Source: Burkholderiaceae bacterium
Lineage (GTDB): Bacteria; Pseudomonadota; Gammaproteobacteria; Burkholderiales; Burkholderiaceae
Assembly (NCBI GenBank): GCA_947452625.1
Contig: CANGEC010000004.1
Span: 1-32,620 of the forward strand
Direction: 5' to 3'
Length of the DNA stretch: 32,620 nt
A program made the position numbers and the translations under genes. Under the pieces are notes generated by a model. That model was not told the DNA's origin. It did not search any database and saw only the letters and a list, made by a program, of their open reading frames with translations. Positions 1 to 10,443 of this stretch are shown piece by piece. How positions within the stretch are numbered: the stretch's first letter is position 1; each line of letters begins with the position of its first letter.

Positions 1-577
1 AGCTGTGTGGGCTGCGTTATTGACCCAAGGCATTAGTTGTGAACAGGCAAGTAAGCGCTTAAGTTTGTTAAAGCCTGTCGCAGGACGTATGGAGTTGATT
101 GCATTAAATAAGACTCAGAAAGCAGATGGTCCAGTAGTGGTCGTGGACTATGCGCATACTCCAGACGCCTTACAAAAAGCCTTATTGGCTTTGCGTCCTA
201 TTGCTCAGGCGCGTGGTGGAAAAATTTGGTGTGTGTTTGGATGTGGCGGAGATCGTGATGTTGGTAAGCGTCCGCTGATGGGTAAAGTTGCAGAAGAGTA
301 CGCAGATTACATCGTGCTCACTAGCGATAATCCTAGATCTGAAGATGCCGCTGTGATCATGGAGAAGATTGCTACTGGCATGGGCGCTGGTTTGAGTCGC
401 GTACAGAAAATTTCAGATCGTGCTGCGGCAATTATGGCCGCGGTGCGCCATGCCGAGATTGCCGATGTTGTGCTTGTGGCGGGTAAAGGTCACGAGTCTA
501 CACAAGAGATTCAGGGAAAAAAATTCGACTTTTCCGATCAAGCACATGTTCTTTTGGCTGCAGGAGGGATGGCGTAA
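1..577 (+). CDS. murE: MurE, UDP-MurNAc-tripeptide ligase (3' end, partial)
   Basis: This is the C-terminal part of the cytoplasmic Mur ligase that adds meso-diaminopimelate to UDP-MurNAc-L-Ala-D-Glu. The frame is open to the window edge, so the start lies upstream; the GTG at base 5 is only the first start-like codon in the track. About 191 of the roughly 490-510 residues usual for the family are visible. Seen here: VVVDYAHTPDALQKAL (domain 2/3 junction), the CVFGCGGDRD loop, a DNPR motif at visible residues 108-111, and GKGHE near the end. DNPR is the known signature for recognising meso-DAP rather than lysine, so the peptidoglycan is predicted to be DAP type. The stop codon shares one base with the murF start, as expected in a dcw operon. 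Identification is secure. Confidence 0.97.
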   Translation, partial: AVWAALLTQGISCEQASKRLSLLKPVAGRMELIALNKTQKADGPVVVVDYAHTPDALQKALLALRPIAQARGGKIWCVFGCGGDRDVGKRPLMGKVAEEYADYIVLTSDNPRSEDAAVIMEKIATGMGAGLSRVQKISDRAAAIMAAVRHAEIADVVLVAGKGHESTQEIQGKKFDFSDQAHVLLAAGGMA

Positions 578-2016
578 TGCTGCCAATGACCACTCTCGCC
601 CATGTGCATGCCATGCTTCCTGGTAGTCAGTTAATCAATATTTCAGAGTCTGAAGCTCAGGAGCTCAATATCACTAGAGTTGGTAGCGATAGTCGCCAAA
701 TCAATGAAGGCGAGTTATTTATTGCTTTGGCGGGCGAGCGTTTTGATGCGCATGATTTTTTATCTGACGTTGCAAAAGCGGGTGCTGGTGCGGCGCTAGT
801 GAGTCAAAAAGAGCGCTGCCCAGATAATTTAGCGGCTGTCTGTGTAGTTGATACGAGAGTAAGTCTTGGGGCATTAGCAAAGGCTTGGCGTATGGAGCAC
901 TCCATCCCGGTAGCGCTCGTAACGGGTAGCAATGGCAAGACTACTGTGAAAGAAATGATTGCCTCAATCTTTAGAGCGGCTGTTGGCGATGCCCATACCC
1001 TGGTTACTAGAGGTAATTTAAATAATGAGATTGGCCTGCCGCTTACCTTATTGCGCATGCGCCCTACAGATCGTCTTGTAGTCATTGAATTGGGCATGAA
1101 TCATCCAGGCGAAACTGCTCAACTAGCAGACCTTGCGCAAGCCAACATTGTCTTGATTAACAATGCGCAACGTGAGCATCAAGAATTTATGGCCACTGTT
1201 GCCGCTGTGGCAGAAGAGCATGCAGATGCTTTGCGCGCTCTACCCATGGATGGTGTAGCAGTCTTCCCTGCTGATTCGGAGTTTTCGGGTGTATGGCGCA
1301 AAGCTGCGGTTGATCGCAAGATCATCGATTTTGTTTTATCAGCTAATGAAAAAGCTGCCGTTACAGGCCGATTATTAACAAATGGCCACGTGGAAATTAG
1401 TACGGCAATCGGAGTGGTAGAGGTTCAGTTAAAAACCTTGGGAAGTCACAATGTTCGCAATGCCTTAGCGGCAAGCGCAGTCGCTTTAGCTGCCAATATT
1501 TCTTTAGAGAATATTAAGGCGGGCCTTGAATTTTTTGATCCGGTTAATGGACGTATGCAGGCTAAGCACTTAGATGCTAATTGCACGATCATCGATGATA
1601 GCTATAACGCTAATCCTGATTCGGCTAGGGCAGCTATTGATGCCTTGGCGCAATCTGAGAATCCTGCTTGGTTTGTCTTGGGGGATATGGGCGAGGTTGG
1701 CGATCAAGGTCCGGCATTTCATTATGAGATTGGCGCATACGCAGCCGAACAAGGGATCGAGAAATTTTTTGCTATTGGCGAGCAGTGTCAGCAAGCCGTC
1801 AAAGGTTTTAACGAGCTGAAGAAAAGTCGTCAGCTTTCTTCTAGTGCGGAGCATTTTTCAGAAATCGATCGGTTGAACTCGAAATTGGCGAACGATCTGT
1901 TATTACGCCAGAAGACTAGCGGAAAGCATTTGAATATTTTAATTAAGGGGTCGCGTTTTATGCGCATGGAACGCGTAGTTCAAGCCTTGCTGGAAGGAGC
2001 AAAAGTATGCTCTTGA
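577..2016 (+). CDS. murF: MurF, UDP-MurNAc-tripeptide:D-Ala-D-Ala ligase
   Basis: Cytoplasmic ATP-dependent ligase that adds D-Ala-D-Ala to the UDP-MurNAc-tripeptide, finishing the pentapeptide precursor. The 479-residue protein is slightly longer than the E. coli enzyme (about 452). It shows the P-loop TGSNGKTT near residue 116, [11 protein letters not shown] near 148, and the ligase motif [16 protein letters not shown] near 340, followed by GDMGEVG. The ATG at 577 overlaps the murE stop by one base. An AGGAGGG ribosome-binding sequence about 8 nt upstream supports this start over the in-frame ATG three codons later. The 3' end overlaps mraY by 10 nt, so the two are probably translationally coupled. 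Its substrate dipeptide is made by the ddl product further down the cluster. Confidence 0.97.
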   Translation: MLPMTTLAHVHAMLPGSQLINISESEAQELNITRVGSDSRQINEGELFIALAGERFDAHDFLSDVAKAGAGAALVSQKERCPDNLAAVCVVDTRVSLGALAKAWRMEHSIPVALVTGSNGKTTVKEMIASIFRAAVGDAHTLVTRGNLNNEIGLPLTLLRMRPTDRLVVIELGMNHPGETAQLADLAQANIVLINNAQREHQEFMATVAAVAEEHADALRALPMDGVAVFPADSEFSGVWRKAAVDRKIIDFVLSANEKAAVTGRLLTNGHVEISTAIGVVEVQLKTLGSHNVRNALAASAVALAANISLENIKAGLEFFDPVNGRMQAKHLDANCTIIDDSYNANPDSARAAIDALAQSENPAWFVLGDMGEVGDQGPAFHYEIGAYAAEQGIEKFFAIGEQCQQAVKGFNELKKSRQLSSSAEHFSEIDRLNSKLANDLLLRQKTSGKHLNILIKGSRFMRMERVVQALLEGAKVCS

Positions 2017-3176
2017 TACTGGCGCAGTGGTTACAAGACGATTTCGGATTTTTCCGTGTGTTTAATTACATCACCTTTAGAGCAGTGATGGCAACGCTCA
2101 CTGCCTTGCTCATTGGCTTGGTGGCGGGACCATGGGTGATTCGTAAGTTGACCGCATTAAAGATGGGCCAAGCTGTTCGCACTGATGGACCCCAAACACA
2201 TTTAGTGAAATCAGGCACACCCACTATGGGAGGTGTATTGATTCTGATTGCAATCTTTATTTCTTGCATGTTGTGGGCCGATTTAAGCAATCGCTTTATT
2301 TGGATTGTGATGATTGTTACTTTTGGTTTTGGCATGGTGGGCTGGGTAGATGACTATCGCAAGGTAGTTCGCAAAGATCCCAAAGGTATGGCTTCTAGAG
2401 AAAAGTTCTTTTGGCAAACCTTAATCGGTCTTTTTGCCGCGATCTATTTAGCCTTCTCGGTTTCTGAAATCAATAATTTCAAAGTGCTGCAATTATTTTT
2501 TGAATGGTTGAGAAGTGGATTTGCCTTAAATCTGCCTGCAAAATCAAATCTACTGATTCCATTCATGAAAGAAATTAGCTATCCACTGGGCGTCATGGGA
2601 TTCATCATTCTGAGTTACCTGGTGATTGTGGGCAGTAGTAATGCGGTGAACTTAACGGATGGTCTTGATGGCTTGGTAATCATGCCGGTCATCTTGGTAG
2701 GTGCCGCGCTAGGTGCCTTTGCTTATGTCATGGGTAATGCTATTTACGCTAAGTATTTACTGTTTCCTTATATTCCGGGTGCTGGTGAGTTGATGATTTT
2801 CTGTGGTGCTATGGGCGGAGCTGGCTTGGCCTTTCTTTGGTACAACACCCATCCGGCTCAAGTATTTATGGGCGATGTGGGTGCGCTTGCGCTAGGCGGT
2901 GCTTTAGGCACGATTGCGGTCATCGTTCGACAAGAAATTGTGCTCTTTGTGATGGGCGGGATTTTTGTTGCCGAAACATTTTCAGTTATGTTGCAAGTAG
3001 CTTGGTTTAAGTTCACTAAAAAACGATATGGAGAGGGTCGACGGATTTTCCGTATGGCTCCCTTGCACCATCACTTTGAGCTAGGTGGATGGCGCGAAAC
3101 ACAAGTAGTAGTGCGTTTCTGGATCATCACTATTTTGTTGGTCTTAATTGGCTTATCTAGTCTGAAATTACGGTGA
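2007..3176 (+). CDS. mraY: MraY, phospho-MurNAc-pentapeptide transferase
   Basis: Integral membrane enzyme that transfers phospho-MurNAc-pentapeptide to undecaprenyl phosphate, giving lipid I. At 389 residues it is about 30 longer than the E. coli protein. The extra length is mostly in a segment around residues 155-195 ([18 protein letters not shown] and on), which I associate with Burkholderiales MraY proteins. Family motifs are clear: GWVDDYRK near residue 112 with the paired aspartates, [13 protein letters not shown] near 211, [11 protein letters not shown] near 286 and [10 protein letters not shown] near 351. Many hydrophobic stretches fit the ten-helix fold. The ATG overlaps the end of murF by 10 nt, with GGAAGGAG upstream. 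The TGA stop is embedded in GTGA with the proposed murD start. Confidence 0.97.
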   Translation: MLLILAQWLQDDFGFFRVFNYITFRAVMATLTALLIGLVAGPWVIRKLTALKMGQAVRTDGPQTHLVKSGTPTMGGVLILIAIFISCMLWADLSNRFIWIVMIVTFGFGMVGWVDDYRKVVRKDPKGMASREKFFWQTLIGLFAAIYLAFSVSEINNFKVLQLFFEWLRSGFALNLPAKSNLLIPFMKEISYPLGVMGFIILSYLVIVGSSNAVNLTDGLDGLVIMPVILVGAALGAFAYVMGNAIYAKYLLFPYIPGAGELMIFCGAMGGAGLAFLWYNTHPAQVFMGDVGALALGGALGTIAVIVRQEIVLFVMGGIFVAETFSVMLQVAWFKFTKKRYGEGRRIFRMAPLHHHFELGGWRETQVVVRFWIITILLVLIGLSSLKLR

Positions 3177-4813
3177 GTCACGGTATATCAATGCAGAATT
3201 TAGAAAACACTTTCTCTAACCCAACACTCATGGCAAATGAGGGTTATCAAGCACCCCAGAATTTTTTGATTCTAGGTCTTGGTGAATCTGGCCTGGCAAT
3301 GGCGAAGTGGTGTTTACGCAATGGCGCTGCAGTTCGTCTGGCTGATACACGAGAAACTCAGCAATTAAGTGAGCGTCAAAAGGCATGGCTCAGTGAGCTT
3401 GAGTATGCGGGCCTAAAAGATATGCACTTTGGCCCACTGAATGAGAGATTGTTGGAGGGTATCGAGGTAATTGGTATCAGTCCAGGCCTCTCACCCATTC
3501 AAGAGCCTGCCCAGTCATTTTTAGATAAAGCCAAAGTAGCGCAAGTTGATATCTGGAGTGAGATCGAATTTTTTGCTAGGGCAATCGCGGCTATGGAGCG
3601 GATGGCCCAGTCTGAATCAAAGATATATAAACCAAGTATCTTGGCGATCACTGGTACGAATGGCAAAACTACTACGACCGCATTAACTGGACAGTTATGT
3701 GAACGTGCTGGTAAGAAGGTGGCCGTTGCTGGAAACATTAGTCCTGCCGCATTGGATAAATTGATTTCTTGTCTTGAGCAGGCTGATCAACTTACGGATA
3801 TGCCAGATATTTGGGTGTTAGAACTTTCTAGCTTTCAATTGGTTTACACCTATAGCTTGAATGCGACTGCAGCAACAGTGCTCAATATCACTCAAGATCA
3901 TTTAGATTGGCATGGCGACATGCAGTCATACGCACAAGCAAAAGCCAATATTTTTGGTGTCGATACTGTTTGTATCTTGAATCGTGATGATGTCTTAGTG
4001 ATGGACTTGCTAACTCAAGAACAAAAAATTGAGAAATCCATTGTTACTTTTGGCTCTGGTCGACCAGATGAGCAGGGTGCATTTGGTATTGAGCATGATT
4101 TACGTGCGGGCGGAATTGATTGGCTGGTCTGGGCGGAAGTGGATGAAGACCTTGAGCCACAACCTAAGCGTCGTCGCAAGTCTGCTGTGATTGAAGAGCC
4201 TGAAGCATTAAGGCTCAAGCGCTTGATTCCTGCTGATGCTTTACGCATTCGGGGTCGACATAATGCCTTGAATGCCTTGGCTGCTTTAGCGTTGGCGCGA
4301 GCTGCGGGCTTACCTATGAATGTTTTATTGCATAGCTTGCGTGATTATCATGGCGAGCCTCATCGCGTTCAAAGTGTGGCTATTGTTGCTGATGTTGAAT
4401 ATGTCAATGACAGCAAGGGTACTAATGTTGGAGCAACCGTCGCAGCACTCACTGGACTTGGTAATAGTGATTCTGGGAAAAGAATTTGGTTGATTGCCGG
4501 TGGCGAGGGTAAGGGTCAAGACTTTAGTCCTTTGCGAGAACCGGCCTTACGTTTTGTGAAGGGCGCTTTTTTAATTGGTAAAGATGCTGAGCTCATTGCT
4601 AATGCCTTAGGTTCAGAGATTGCGTGTGTGATGAGTGGGACTCTGGCCAATGCAGTTCAGGAGGCGGCCAAACAAGCGAAGTCTGGGGATCTGGTTTTAT
4701 TGTCGCCAGCATGCGCAAGTCTTGATCAATTTAGTAATTACGTTGCCCGTGCTCAGGCGTTTATTTCTGAAGTTCAAGAATTAGAAATGCAGTTCGATGG
4801 AGTTCAGGCATGA
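3173..4813 (+). CDS. murD: MurD, UDP-MurNAc-L-Ala:D-Glu ligase (long form with insert)
   Basis: Cytoplasmic Mur ligase that adds D-glutamate to UDP-MurNAc-L-alanine. Motifs: Rossmann-like [15 protein letters not shown] near residue 31, P-loop [15 protein letters not shown] near 158, [12 protein letters not shown] near 215, [11 protein letters not shown], and [12 protein letters not shown] near 410. At 546 residues it is about 100 longer than E. coli MurD (438). Part of this is an N-terminal tail of about 30 residues. The rest is mainly a charged insert between about residues 290 and 355 containing [11 protein letters not shown]. The start is uncertain. GTG 3173 overlaps the mraY stop (GTGA) and suits coupling, but in-frame ATGs at 3191 and 3230 are possible and none has a good Shine-Dalgarno sequence. 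The 3' end overlaps ftsW by 4 nt. Confidence 0.95.
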   Translation: MSHGISMQNLENTFSNPTLMANEGYQAPQNFLILGLGESGLAMAKWCLRNGAAVRLADTRETQQLSERQKAWLSELEYAGLKDMHFGPLNERLLEGIEVIGISPGLSPIQEPAQSFLDKAKVAQVDIWSEIEFFARAIAAMERMAQSESKIYKPSILAITGTNGKTTTTALTGQLCERAGKKVAVAGNISPAALDKLISCLEQADQLTDMPDIWVLELSSFQLVYTYSLNATAATVLNITQDHLDWHGDMQSYAQAKANIFGVDTVCILNRDDVLVMDLLTQEQKIEKSIVTFGSGRPDEQGAFGIEHDLRAGGIDWLVWAEVDEDLEPQPKRRRKSAVIEEPEALRLKRLIPADALRIRGRHNALNALAALALARAAGLPMNVLLHSLRDYHGEPHRVQSVAIVADVEYVNDSKGTNVGATVAALTGLGNSDSGKRIWLIAGGEGKGQDFSPLREPALRFVKGAFLIGKDAELIANALGSEIACVMSGTLANAVQEAAKQAKSGDLVLLSPACASLDQFSNYVARAQAFISEVQELEMQFDGVQA

Positions 4814-6081
4814 GCTTAAGAGAAAAGCTATTTCCTGAAAATCGCTTAGGCTTTAATCGCTTCTGGAATTTTTCTCGTGGCGGAATTGATAATTTCAGAA
4901 GTGGTTTGAGAGATGCCGTTTCTGGTGTTGAGCAAACACGCTCACGCATGATGGAATATGACCAACTATTGGTCTGGGCAGTCTTGTCTTTAGCTTTAAT
5001 TGGTTTAGTGATGGTGTACTCTGCTTCTATTACCTTGGCGGATGGGCCAAAGTACGCAAATTACAGTAGTAACCACTTTTTGATACGTCATTTGATCTCT
5101 TTGGCTATTGCAATTGGTGTTGGTATTTGGGCTTTTAAGATTCCCACCAAATTCTGGGATCGTTATTCACCGATTATTTTTGGGTTCACAGTATTGCTTT
5201 TGATCGCAGTATTAATTCCCGGAATTGGTAAGGGGGTTAATGGTGCTAAGCGTTGGATCCCACTTGGGCTGATGAATTTCCAGCCATCTGAATTAATGAA
5301 ATTCGCTGCGGTTATTTTTGCTGCTACCTACACCGTGCAACGCCAAGAGTATCTCCACTCCTTTGTGAAAGGCATGTTACCCATGGGTGTGGCAGTGGCA
5401 TTGGTTGGTGGGCTCTTAATGTTAGAGCCTGATATGGGAGCCTTTGTAGTAGTTGCGCTTATTGCCTTTGGCATTTTATTTTTGGGTGGGATTAACGCTA
5501 AGTTATTTGGTGGCTTGATTGCGGTTGGTTTATTGAGTGCCTCTACCATCATCGCTTTGTCACCTTTCCGGCGCGGACGGATCATGGCATTTATGGATCC
5601 TTGGCAGGTCGATAATGCGGCAAATAAAGGTTATCAGCTGACGCACTCTTTGATGGCGTTTGGTCGAGGCGAGTGGTTTGGTACTGGCCTGGGCGGTAGC
5701 GTTGAAAAATTACATTACTTACCTGAGGCGCACACGGACTTTATTTTGGCAGTGATTGGTGAGGAGCTTGGTTTCTTTGGTGTTGTCGTCATGCTCTTCT
5801 TGTTTTACTGGGTTGTACGTCGTGCCTTCATGATTGGGCGTACTGCACTGCAGTTAGATCGCAGCTTTGCCGGTCTTGCCGCTAAAGGTGTAGCTATTTG
5901 GATTGGTTGGCAATCTTTTATCAATATGGGTGTGAATTTAGGTCTATTGCCCACAAAAGGTTTGACGCTTCCATTGGTGAGCTACGGGGGGTCCGGCATT
6001 TTGATGAATGCAGTTGCCATTGCCATGTTGTTACGCATTGATTATGAAAATCGAATTTTGATGCGCGGAGGGAAGTTATGA
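4810..6081 (+). CDS. ftsW: FtsW, SEDS-family division glycosyltransferase
   Basis: SEDS-family polytopic membrane protein of the divisome. With its partner class B PBP (FtsI) it polymerises lipid II into septal peptidoglycan. The 423-residue length is close to E. coli FtsW (414). A cytoplasmic N-terminal tail of about 50 residues precedes the first hydrophobic helix ([18 protein letters not shown]). Family signatures are the [14 protein letters not shown] segment, [10 protein letters not shown], the IGEELGFFG loop and the C-terminal [21 protein letters not shown]. The ATG overlaps the murD stop in an ATGA. Its own stop overlaps the murG ATG in the same way. FtsW rather than RodA is inferred from its position between murD and murG in the dcw cluster. 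Confidence 0.96.
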   Translation: MSLREKLFPENRLGFNRFWNFSRGGIDNFRSGLRDAVSGVEQTRSRMMEYDQLLVWAVLSLALIGLVMVYSASITLADGPKYANYSSNHFLIRHLISLAIAIGVGIWAFKIPTKFWDRYSPIIFGFTVLLLIAVLIPGIGKGVNGAKRWIPLGLMNFQPSELMKFAAVIFAATYTVQRQEYLHSFVKGMLPMGVAVALVGGLLMLEPDMGAFVVVALIAFGILFLGGINAKLFGGLIAVGLLSASTIIALSPFRRGRIMAFMDPWQVDNAANKGYQLTHSLMAFGRGEWFGTGLGGSVEKLHYLPEAHTDFILAVIGEELGFFGVVVMLFLFYWVVRRAFMIGRTALQLDRSFAGLAAKGVAIWIGWQSFINMGVNLGLLPTKGLTLPLVSYGGSGILMNAVAIAMLLRIDYENRILMRGGKL

Positions 6082-7151
6082 CACAACCCTCTATTTTGGT
6101 CATGGCTGGAGGTACTGGGGGGCATATTTTCCCTGGTTTAGCAGTGGCTGAATATCTGCGTATTTGCGGCTGGCAGGTTTCATGGCTTGGCAATAAAACG
6201 GGTATGGAATACCGCTTGGTTACCGCGTGTAATTTTTCATTTGAGTCCGTTCAGTTCGGTGGCTTGCGCGGCAAGGGGATAAAAGCCAAGTTGATGCTGC
6301 CATTCAATTTATTACGTGCCGGTTTGCAGAGTTGGAAAATCATGCGACGCCTTAAGCCAAATGTTGTGTTGGGTATGGGCGGTTACATCACCTTCCCGGG
6401 TGGTCTCGTTACAAAAATATTGAAGTGTCCATTGGTATTGCATGAGTCTAATTCAGTAGCAGGTAGTACCAATCGTGCTCTTGCCAAGATCGCAATGCGT
6501 ACTTTGACAGGTTTTCCAGAGACTATGCCAAATGCCGAGTGGGTAGGCAATCCTATTCGTGAAGAATTTGCGCATATGACGCTTCCATCTGAGCGGTATG
6601 CTCAGCGTGCGGGTAACTTATCCATTTTCGTGGTTGGTGGCAGCTTGGGTGCAGCAGCATTAAATGAAGTGGTGCCTGCCGCATTAGCGCTGATTCCAAA
6701 AGAATCTAGACCTCATGTTATTCATCAGGCAGGTGAAAAACATTTAGCTGATCTACAAAAGCGTTATGCCGATTTGCAGGTGCAAGCCGATGTGCGCCCT
6801 TTTATTGACGATATGCCCACAGCATATGGGCAAGCAGATTTGGTGATTTGTCGGTCAGGCGCTATGACAGTTTCTGAGATAGCTGCCTGTGGAGTTGCTG
6901 CATGTTTAGTGCCATTTCCGCATGCTATTGATGACCATCAAACTGCGAATGCACGATTTTTATCAAATGCGGATGCAGCGATTTTGTTGCCACAGCAAGA
7001 GCTTAACGCCCAAGACCTCGCACTCATGATTCAGAACCTTAGTCGCAATGACTTAAAAGCGATGGCAGTGCGGGCGCATGCATTGGCGAAGTTACAGGCT
7101 ACTCAACGGGTCGCTGAGGTTTGTGCGGATTGCGCGGGAGTTGGTCAATGA
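6078..7151 (+). CDS. murG: MurG, lipid II-forming GlcNAc transferase
   Basis: Peripheral inner-membrane GT-B glycosyltransferase (GT28 family) that adds GlcNAc from UDP-GlcNAc to lipid I, making lipid II. Its 357 residues match the family length. Visible motifs: the N-terminal glycine loop [19 protein letters not shown] (residues 9-27), [30 protein letters not shown] (E. coli has HEQNGIAG here), [26 protein letters not shown], and [24 protein letters not shown]. The last of these includes part of the UDP-GlcNAc site. GGAGGGAAGTT just before the ATG acts as ribosome-binding site. The ATG overlaps the ftsW stop and the TGA overlaps the murC ATG. Confidence 0.97.
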   Translation: MTQPSILVMAGGTGGHIFPGLAVAEYLRICGWQVSWLGNKTGMEYRLVTACNFSFESVQFGGLRGKGIKAKLMLPFNLLRAGLQSWKIMRRLKPNVVLGMGGYITFPGGLVTKILKCPLVLHESNSVAGSTNRALAKIAMRTLTGFPETMPNAEWVGNPIREEFAHMTLPSERYAQRAGNLSIFVVGGSLGAAALNEVVPAALALIPKESRPHVIHQAGEKHLADLQKRYADLQVQADVRPFIDDMPTAYGQADLVICRSGAMTVSEIAACGVAACLVPFPHAIDDHQTANARFLSNADAAILLPQQELNAQDLALMIQNLSRNDLKAMAVRAHALAKLQATQRVAEVCADCAGVGQ

Positions 7152-8584
7152 AACATATCGTTCAACAAATTCATTTTGTCGGCATTGGCGGTGCTGGGAT
7201 GAGCGGGATCGCTGAAGTGCTGCTCAATTTAGGTTATCAAGTTTCTGGCTCTGATTTATCTGAAAGTGTAGCGACTAGACGCTTAACAGAATTAGGCGCT
7301 GTGATTCATATTGGCCATGATCCTAAAAATATTGGGACGGCTGAGGCGGTTGTGATTTCTACCGCTGTAGCAGGCAATAATCCTGAGGTATTGGCAGCTC
7401 GTGCGGCAAAAATTCCGGTCATACAGCGCGCAGTAATGCTGGGTGAGTTGATGCGCTTAAAGCAAGGCATCGCCATTGCAGGTACTCACGGTAAAACAAC
7501 CACCACAAGTTTGGTCGCATCGGTTTTGGCTGAGGGTGGTTTGGATCCTACTTTTGTGATTGGCGGAAAGCTCAATTCAGCTGGAGCGAATGCCCGCTTA
7601 GGGCAAGGTGATTTCATTGTGGTTGAGGCTGATGAGTCTGACGCTTCATTCTTACAACTCTTTCCTGCTATGGAAGTTGTGACCAATATTGATGCTGACC
7701 ATATGGATACTTATCAGCACGATATGGCACGCCTAAAGCAGGCGTTTGTGCAATTTATTCAGCGTATGCCTTTTTATGGGGTCGCAGTGTTGTGTGTCGA
7801 TGATGCTAATGTCCGCGACATCATCCCATTTGTATCCCAACCAGTTCTGAAGTATGGACTCTCTGCGGATGCTGATATTCGTGCCAGCAATGTGCAAGCA
7901 TTGGGTACTCGCATGCATTTCACAGTAGAGCGTCGTACTGTACGTCGGCATGGTAATAAACCGGGCCCTCTACAAATTGAGCTGAATTTACCGGGCTTAC
8001 ATAACGTTTGTAATGCGCTTGCGGCAATTGGTATTGCAACTGAATTGGGTGTGAGTGATCAAGCCATTATGAAAGGTTTATCCGAATTTGGTGGTGTGGG
8101 ACGTCGCTTCCAGCGTTATGGCGAAGTCGCTTTAAGTGCGGGTGGCAGCTATACCTTGATTGATGATTATGGGCATCATCCAGTAGAGATGGCAGCCACC
8201 TTGGCGGCTGCTCGGGGAGCTTATCCAGACCGTCGCCTAGTATTGGCGTTTCAGCCTCATCGCTTTACCAGAACAAGAGATTGCTTCGGTGAGTTTGTGC
8301 AAGTTCTCAAGAGTTTTGATGCGCTGGTATTAACCGAGGTCTATCCAGCTGGAGAGGCAAAAATTCCGGGGGCTGATGGACAAAGCCTTTTAAGCGCCGC
8401 AATCAAAGAAGATCGTAGCCTGCCTTCTTTGCTCAAGCCTTGGGATGTAGCGTTTGCAATGAGCGTTGCTGAGATGCCTCAAAAGCTTGCTGAGATCTTA
8501 AAAGATGGTGATGTATTAATCACGATGGGTGCAGGCTCAATATCAGCATTGCCACATGCTTTAGCGGAGGCTAAGCATGTCTAA
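7148..8584 (+). CDS. murC: MurC, UDP-MurNAc:L-alanine ligase
   Basis: Cytoplasmic ATP-dependent ligase that attaches L-alanine to UDP-MurNAc, the first amino acid of the stem peptide. The ORF track begins nine codons earlier. I chose ATG 7148 because it forms the ATGA overlap with the murG stop, has GGGAGTTGG upstream, and yields [25 protein letters not shown], a typical MurC N-terminus. The protein is 478 residues. Motifs: P-loop [18 protein letters not shown] near residue 109, [11 protein letters not shown] near 160, [11 protein letters not shown] near 180, [14 protein letters not shown] near 339, and [10 protein letters not shown]. The 3' end overlaps ddl by 8 nt. Confidence 0.97.
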   Translation: MKHIVQQIHFVGIGGAGMSGIAEVLLNLGYQVSGSDLSESVATRRLTELGAVIHIGHDPKNIGTAEAVVISTAVAGNNPEVLAARAAKIPVIQRAVMLGELMRLKQGIAIAGTHGKTTTTSLVASVLAEGGLDPTFVIGGKLNSAGANARLGQGDFIVVEADESDASFLQLFPAMEVVTNIDADHMDTYQHDMARLKQAFVQFIQRMPFYGVAVLCVDDANVRDIIPFVSQPVLKYGLSADADIRASNVQALGTRMHFTVERRTVRRHGNKPGPLQIELNLPGLHNVCNALAAIGIATELGVSDQAIMKGLSEFGGVGRRFQRYGEVALSAGGSYTLIDDYGHHPVEMAATLAAARGAYPDRRLVLAFQPHRFTRTRDCFGEFVQVLKSFDALVLTEVYPAGEAKIPGADGQSLLSAAIKEDRSLPSLLKPWDVAFAMSVAEMPQKLAEILKDGDVLITMGAGSISALPHALAEAKHV

Positions 8585-9575
8585 GATGATGGGCGCCTGG
8601 GGTGAGCGCGTGAGAGCAGATTTGATGAGTCTTGATATTCAGGCTCTTGGTCGAGTAGGTGTTTTGCTTGGCGGCCGCTCTGGTGAGCGTGAGATTTCTT
8701 TAATGTCAGGCAATGGTGTTCTGGAAGCGCTTCGCCAAAAAGGCGTTAATGCTTTTGCATTTGATACTGGCTTGCGTTGCCCAACCGAACTGGCGCAGGA
8801 AAAATTTGATCGAGTATTTATTTCTTTGCATGGGCGCTATGGCGAAGATGGCACGATTCAAGGGCTTTTAGAGTTATTAAATTTACCGTACACCGGTAGC
8901 GGAGTTCTGGCTTCGGCCTTATCGATTGATAAGATCGCTACGAAGCAAATTTGGCTAAGTAATGGTTTATCTACGCCGGAGTTTGAAGAGTTAACCTCAG
9001 CGAGCGATTGGCCCGCTGTTGTAAAACATTTAGGCTTACCTTTGATTGTAAAACCTGCAAACGAAGGCTCATCACTTGGCTTAACAAAGGTTAAGTCTGT
9101 CGATGAACTACCAGCTGCTTATGAGCTTGCGGCAGGTTTGGATAAAAAAGTGATTGCCGAGACTTGCATTATTGGCGATGAGTTGACTTGCCCATTGGTT
9201 GGCGAGGGAGCAAGTGCTGAAGCATTGCCAGTGATCAAAATTATTCCACCCCAAGCAAATTACGACTTTCATAACAAGTATTACTCGGATGAAACGCAAT
9301 ACTTGTGTCCTACAGGGTTGGCTAGCGAGGCAAATGAGGCGGTACAAAACTTAGCCTTAGCGGCTTATCGTGCTCTTGGCTGTAGGACTTGGGGTAGGGC
9401 TGATGTGATGTTGGATCGGGCGACTGGTAAGCCCTATCTATTGGAAATGAATACTTCGCCGGGGATGACATCACACTCTTTAGTGCCGATGGCTGCTAAA
9501 GCCGCAGGAGTTGATTATGCCGATCTAGTATTGTGGTTACTCAGTCAGACGCTTGTTAAGAAAGTAGGTGCTTAG
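8577..9575 (+). CDS. ddl: D-alanine--D-alanine ligase (DdlB type)
   Basis: Cytoplasmic ATP-grasp ligase joining two D-alanines to make the dipeptide used by MurF. The 332-residue protein has a short N-terminal extension before [19 protein letters not shown]. It then shows [32 protein letters not shown], the ATP-grasp [17 protein letters not shown], the [13 protein letters not shown] loop, and the metal-binding [17 protein letters not shown] near the C-terminus. The ATG lies 8 nt inside the end of murC. An alternative later start (ATG at codon 4, 5 or 17) would still keep the whole catalytic fold. Its position between murC and ftsQ is the standard dcw order and points to the DdlB copy. Confidence 0.96.
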   Translation: MSKMMGAWGERVRADLMSLDIQALGRVGVLLGGRSGEREISLMSGNGVLEALRQKGVNAFAFDTGLRCPTELAQEKFDRVFISLHGRYGEDGTIQGLLELLNLPYTGSGVLASALSIDKIATKQIWLSNGLSTPEFEELTSASDWPAVVKHLGLPLIVKPANEGSSLGLTKVKSVDELPAAYELAAGLDKKVIAETCIIGDELTCPLVGEGASAEALPVIKIIPPQANYDFHNKYYSDETQYLCPTGLASEANEAVQNLALAAYRALGCRTWGRADVMLDRATGKPYLLEMNTSPGMTSHSLVPMAAKAAGVDYADLVLWLLSQTLVKKVGA

Positions 9576-9576
9576 C

Positions 9577-10443
9577 ATGAGTCGCCTCAATGCATTCTTG
9601 GGCTGGTTTGGTGATTCGTGTGCCTTTGTGATGGCGCCTTTATGGAATCACGCAGATCGTATGCAAAAAGTGAGTCGCTTTTTGATGCGCTGCTTTGCAA
9701 TCATGATGCTGGTGGGCCTTTTGGCTTGGTTAAGTCAACGTCCGGTATTTACATTGCGTCAAGTGGTGATTGAGCCTGTAGCTGGTCAAACCTTGAAACA
9801 CATTAATAAGCCAACAGTCAAACAACAAGTTTTAGAAACTGTTCAAGGAAACTTTTTTAGCGTTCGCTTGGAAGATGTGAAGCGCGGTTTTGAATCAATG
9901 CCTTGGATTCGTCATGCCAATGTTCGACGCGTTTGGCCTAATGGCTTGGTGGTGAGTATTGAGGAGCAAAAAGCATTTGCAACTTGGGGTGGTGTTGATA
10001 GCCAAAAACTCATGAACACCCATGGAGAAATCTTTAATGGTCGAGTGGCGGATGTGTCGGATGAGACGCATTTGATTGATTTCACTGGACCTGATGATGC
10101 TGGCCAAGAGGTAATGCGCCTTTATGAAAGAGCGAATGCTTGGTTTAAGCCTTGGGATGCGGAAGTAAAGAGCTTAACCTTATCTGATCGTTATGCCTGG
10201 CACGTCAAATTGTCAAATGGTATGAAATTAGAGTTTGGTCGTGATGAAGAGAGCTCTGATAAGACTCTTACTGAAGAGCGGGTCTCGCGCCTTTTTAAAT
10301 ATTGGCCGCAAGTTCAAGAGAAGTGGGCTAACCGAGTGGATGCCGTGGACTTACGTTACGCCAATGGTTTTGCAGTTCATCTTGCCTCTGCAAACATAAA
10401 AAAGAATGAAGTGGATGATAAAAAAAGTGAGCGTAAGCAATGA
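9577..10443 (+). CDS. ftsQ: FtsQ, divisome bitopic membrane protein
   Basis: Single-pass inner-membrane protein that links cytoplasmic division proteins to periplasmic ones through the FtsQ-FtsB-FtsL subcomplex. The track starts at GTG 9568. I prefer ATG 9577 because TAGGTG lies about 6 nt upstream and the overlap with ddl becomes a 1-nt gap; this gives 288 residues. A cytoplasmic stretch of about 34 residues precedes one hydrophobic helix (about 35-53, MRCFAIMMLVGLLAWLS). A POTRA domain of about 70 residues follows (FTLRQVVIEPVAG to VVSIEEQKAFATW), then the beta domain. The charged C-terminus (KKNEVDDKKSERKQ) overlaps the ftsA ATG by 4 nt. Sequence conservation in FtsQ is low, so context carries much of the call. 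Confidence 0.93.
   Translation: MSRLNAFLGWFGDSCAFVMAPLWNHADRMQKVSRFLMRCFAIMMLVGLLAWLSQRPVFTLRQVVIEPVAGQTLKHINKPTVKQQVLETVQGNFFSVRLEDVKRGFESMPWIRHANVRRVWPNGLVVSIEEQKAFATWGGVDSQKLMNTHGEIFNGRVADVSDETHLIDFTGPDDAGQEVMRLYERANAWFKPWDAEVKSLTLSDRYAWHVKLSNGMKLEFGRDEESSDKTLTEERVSRLFKYWPQVQEKWANRVDAVDLRYANGFAVHLASANIKKNEVDDKKSERKQ

Noticed and set aside
6078-7151. HESNS in MurG instead of HEQNG as a possible defect
   Set aside because: All other donor and acceptor motifs are intact and some variation at this loop is expected; no sign of lost function.
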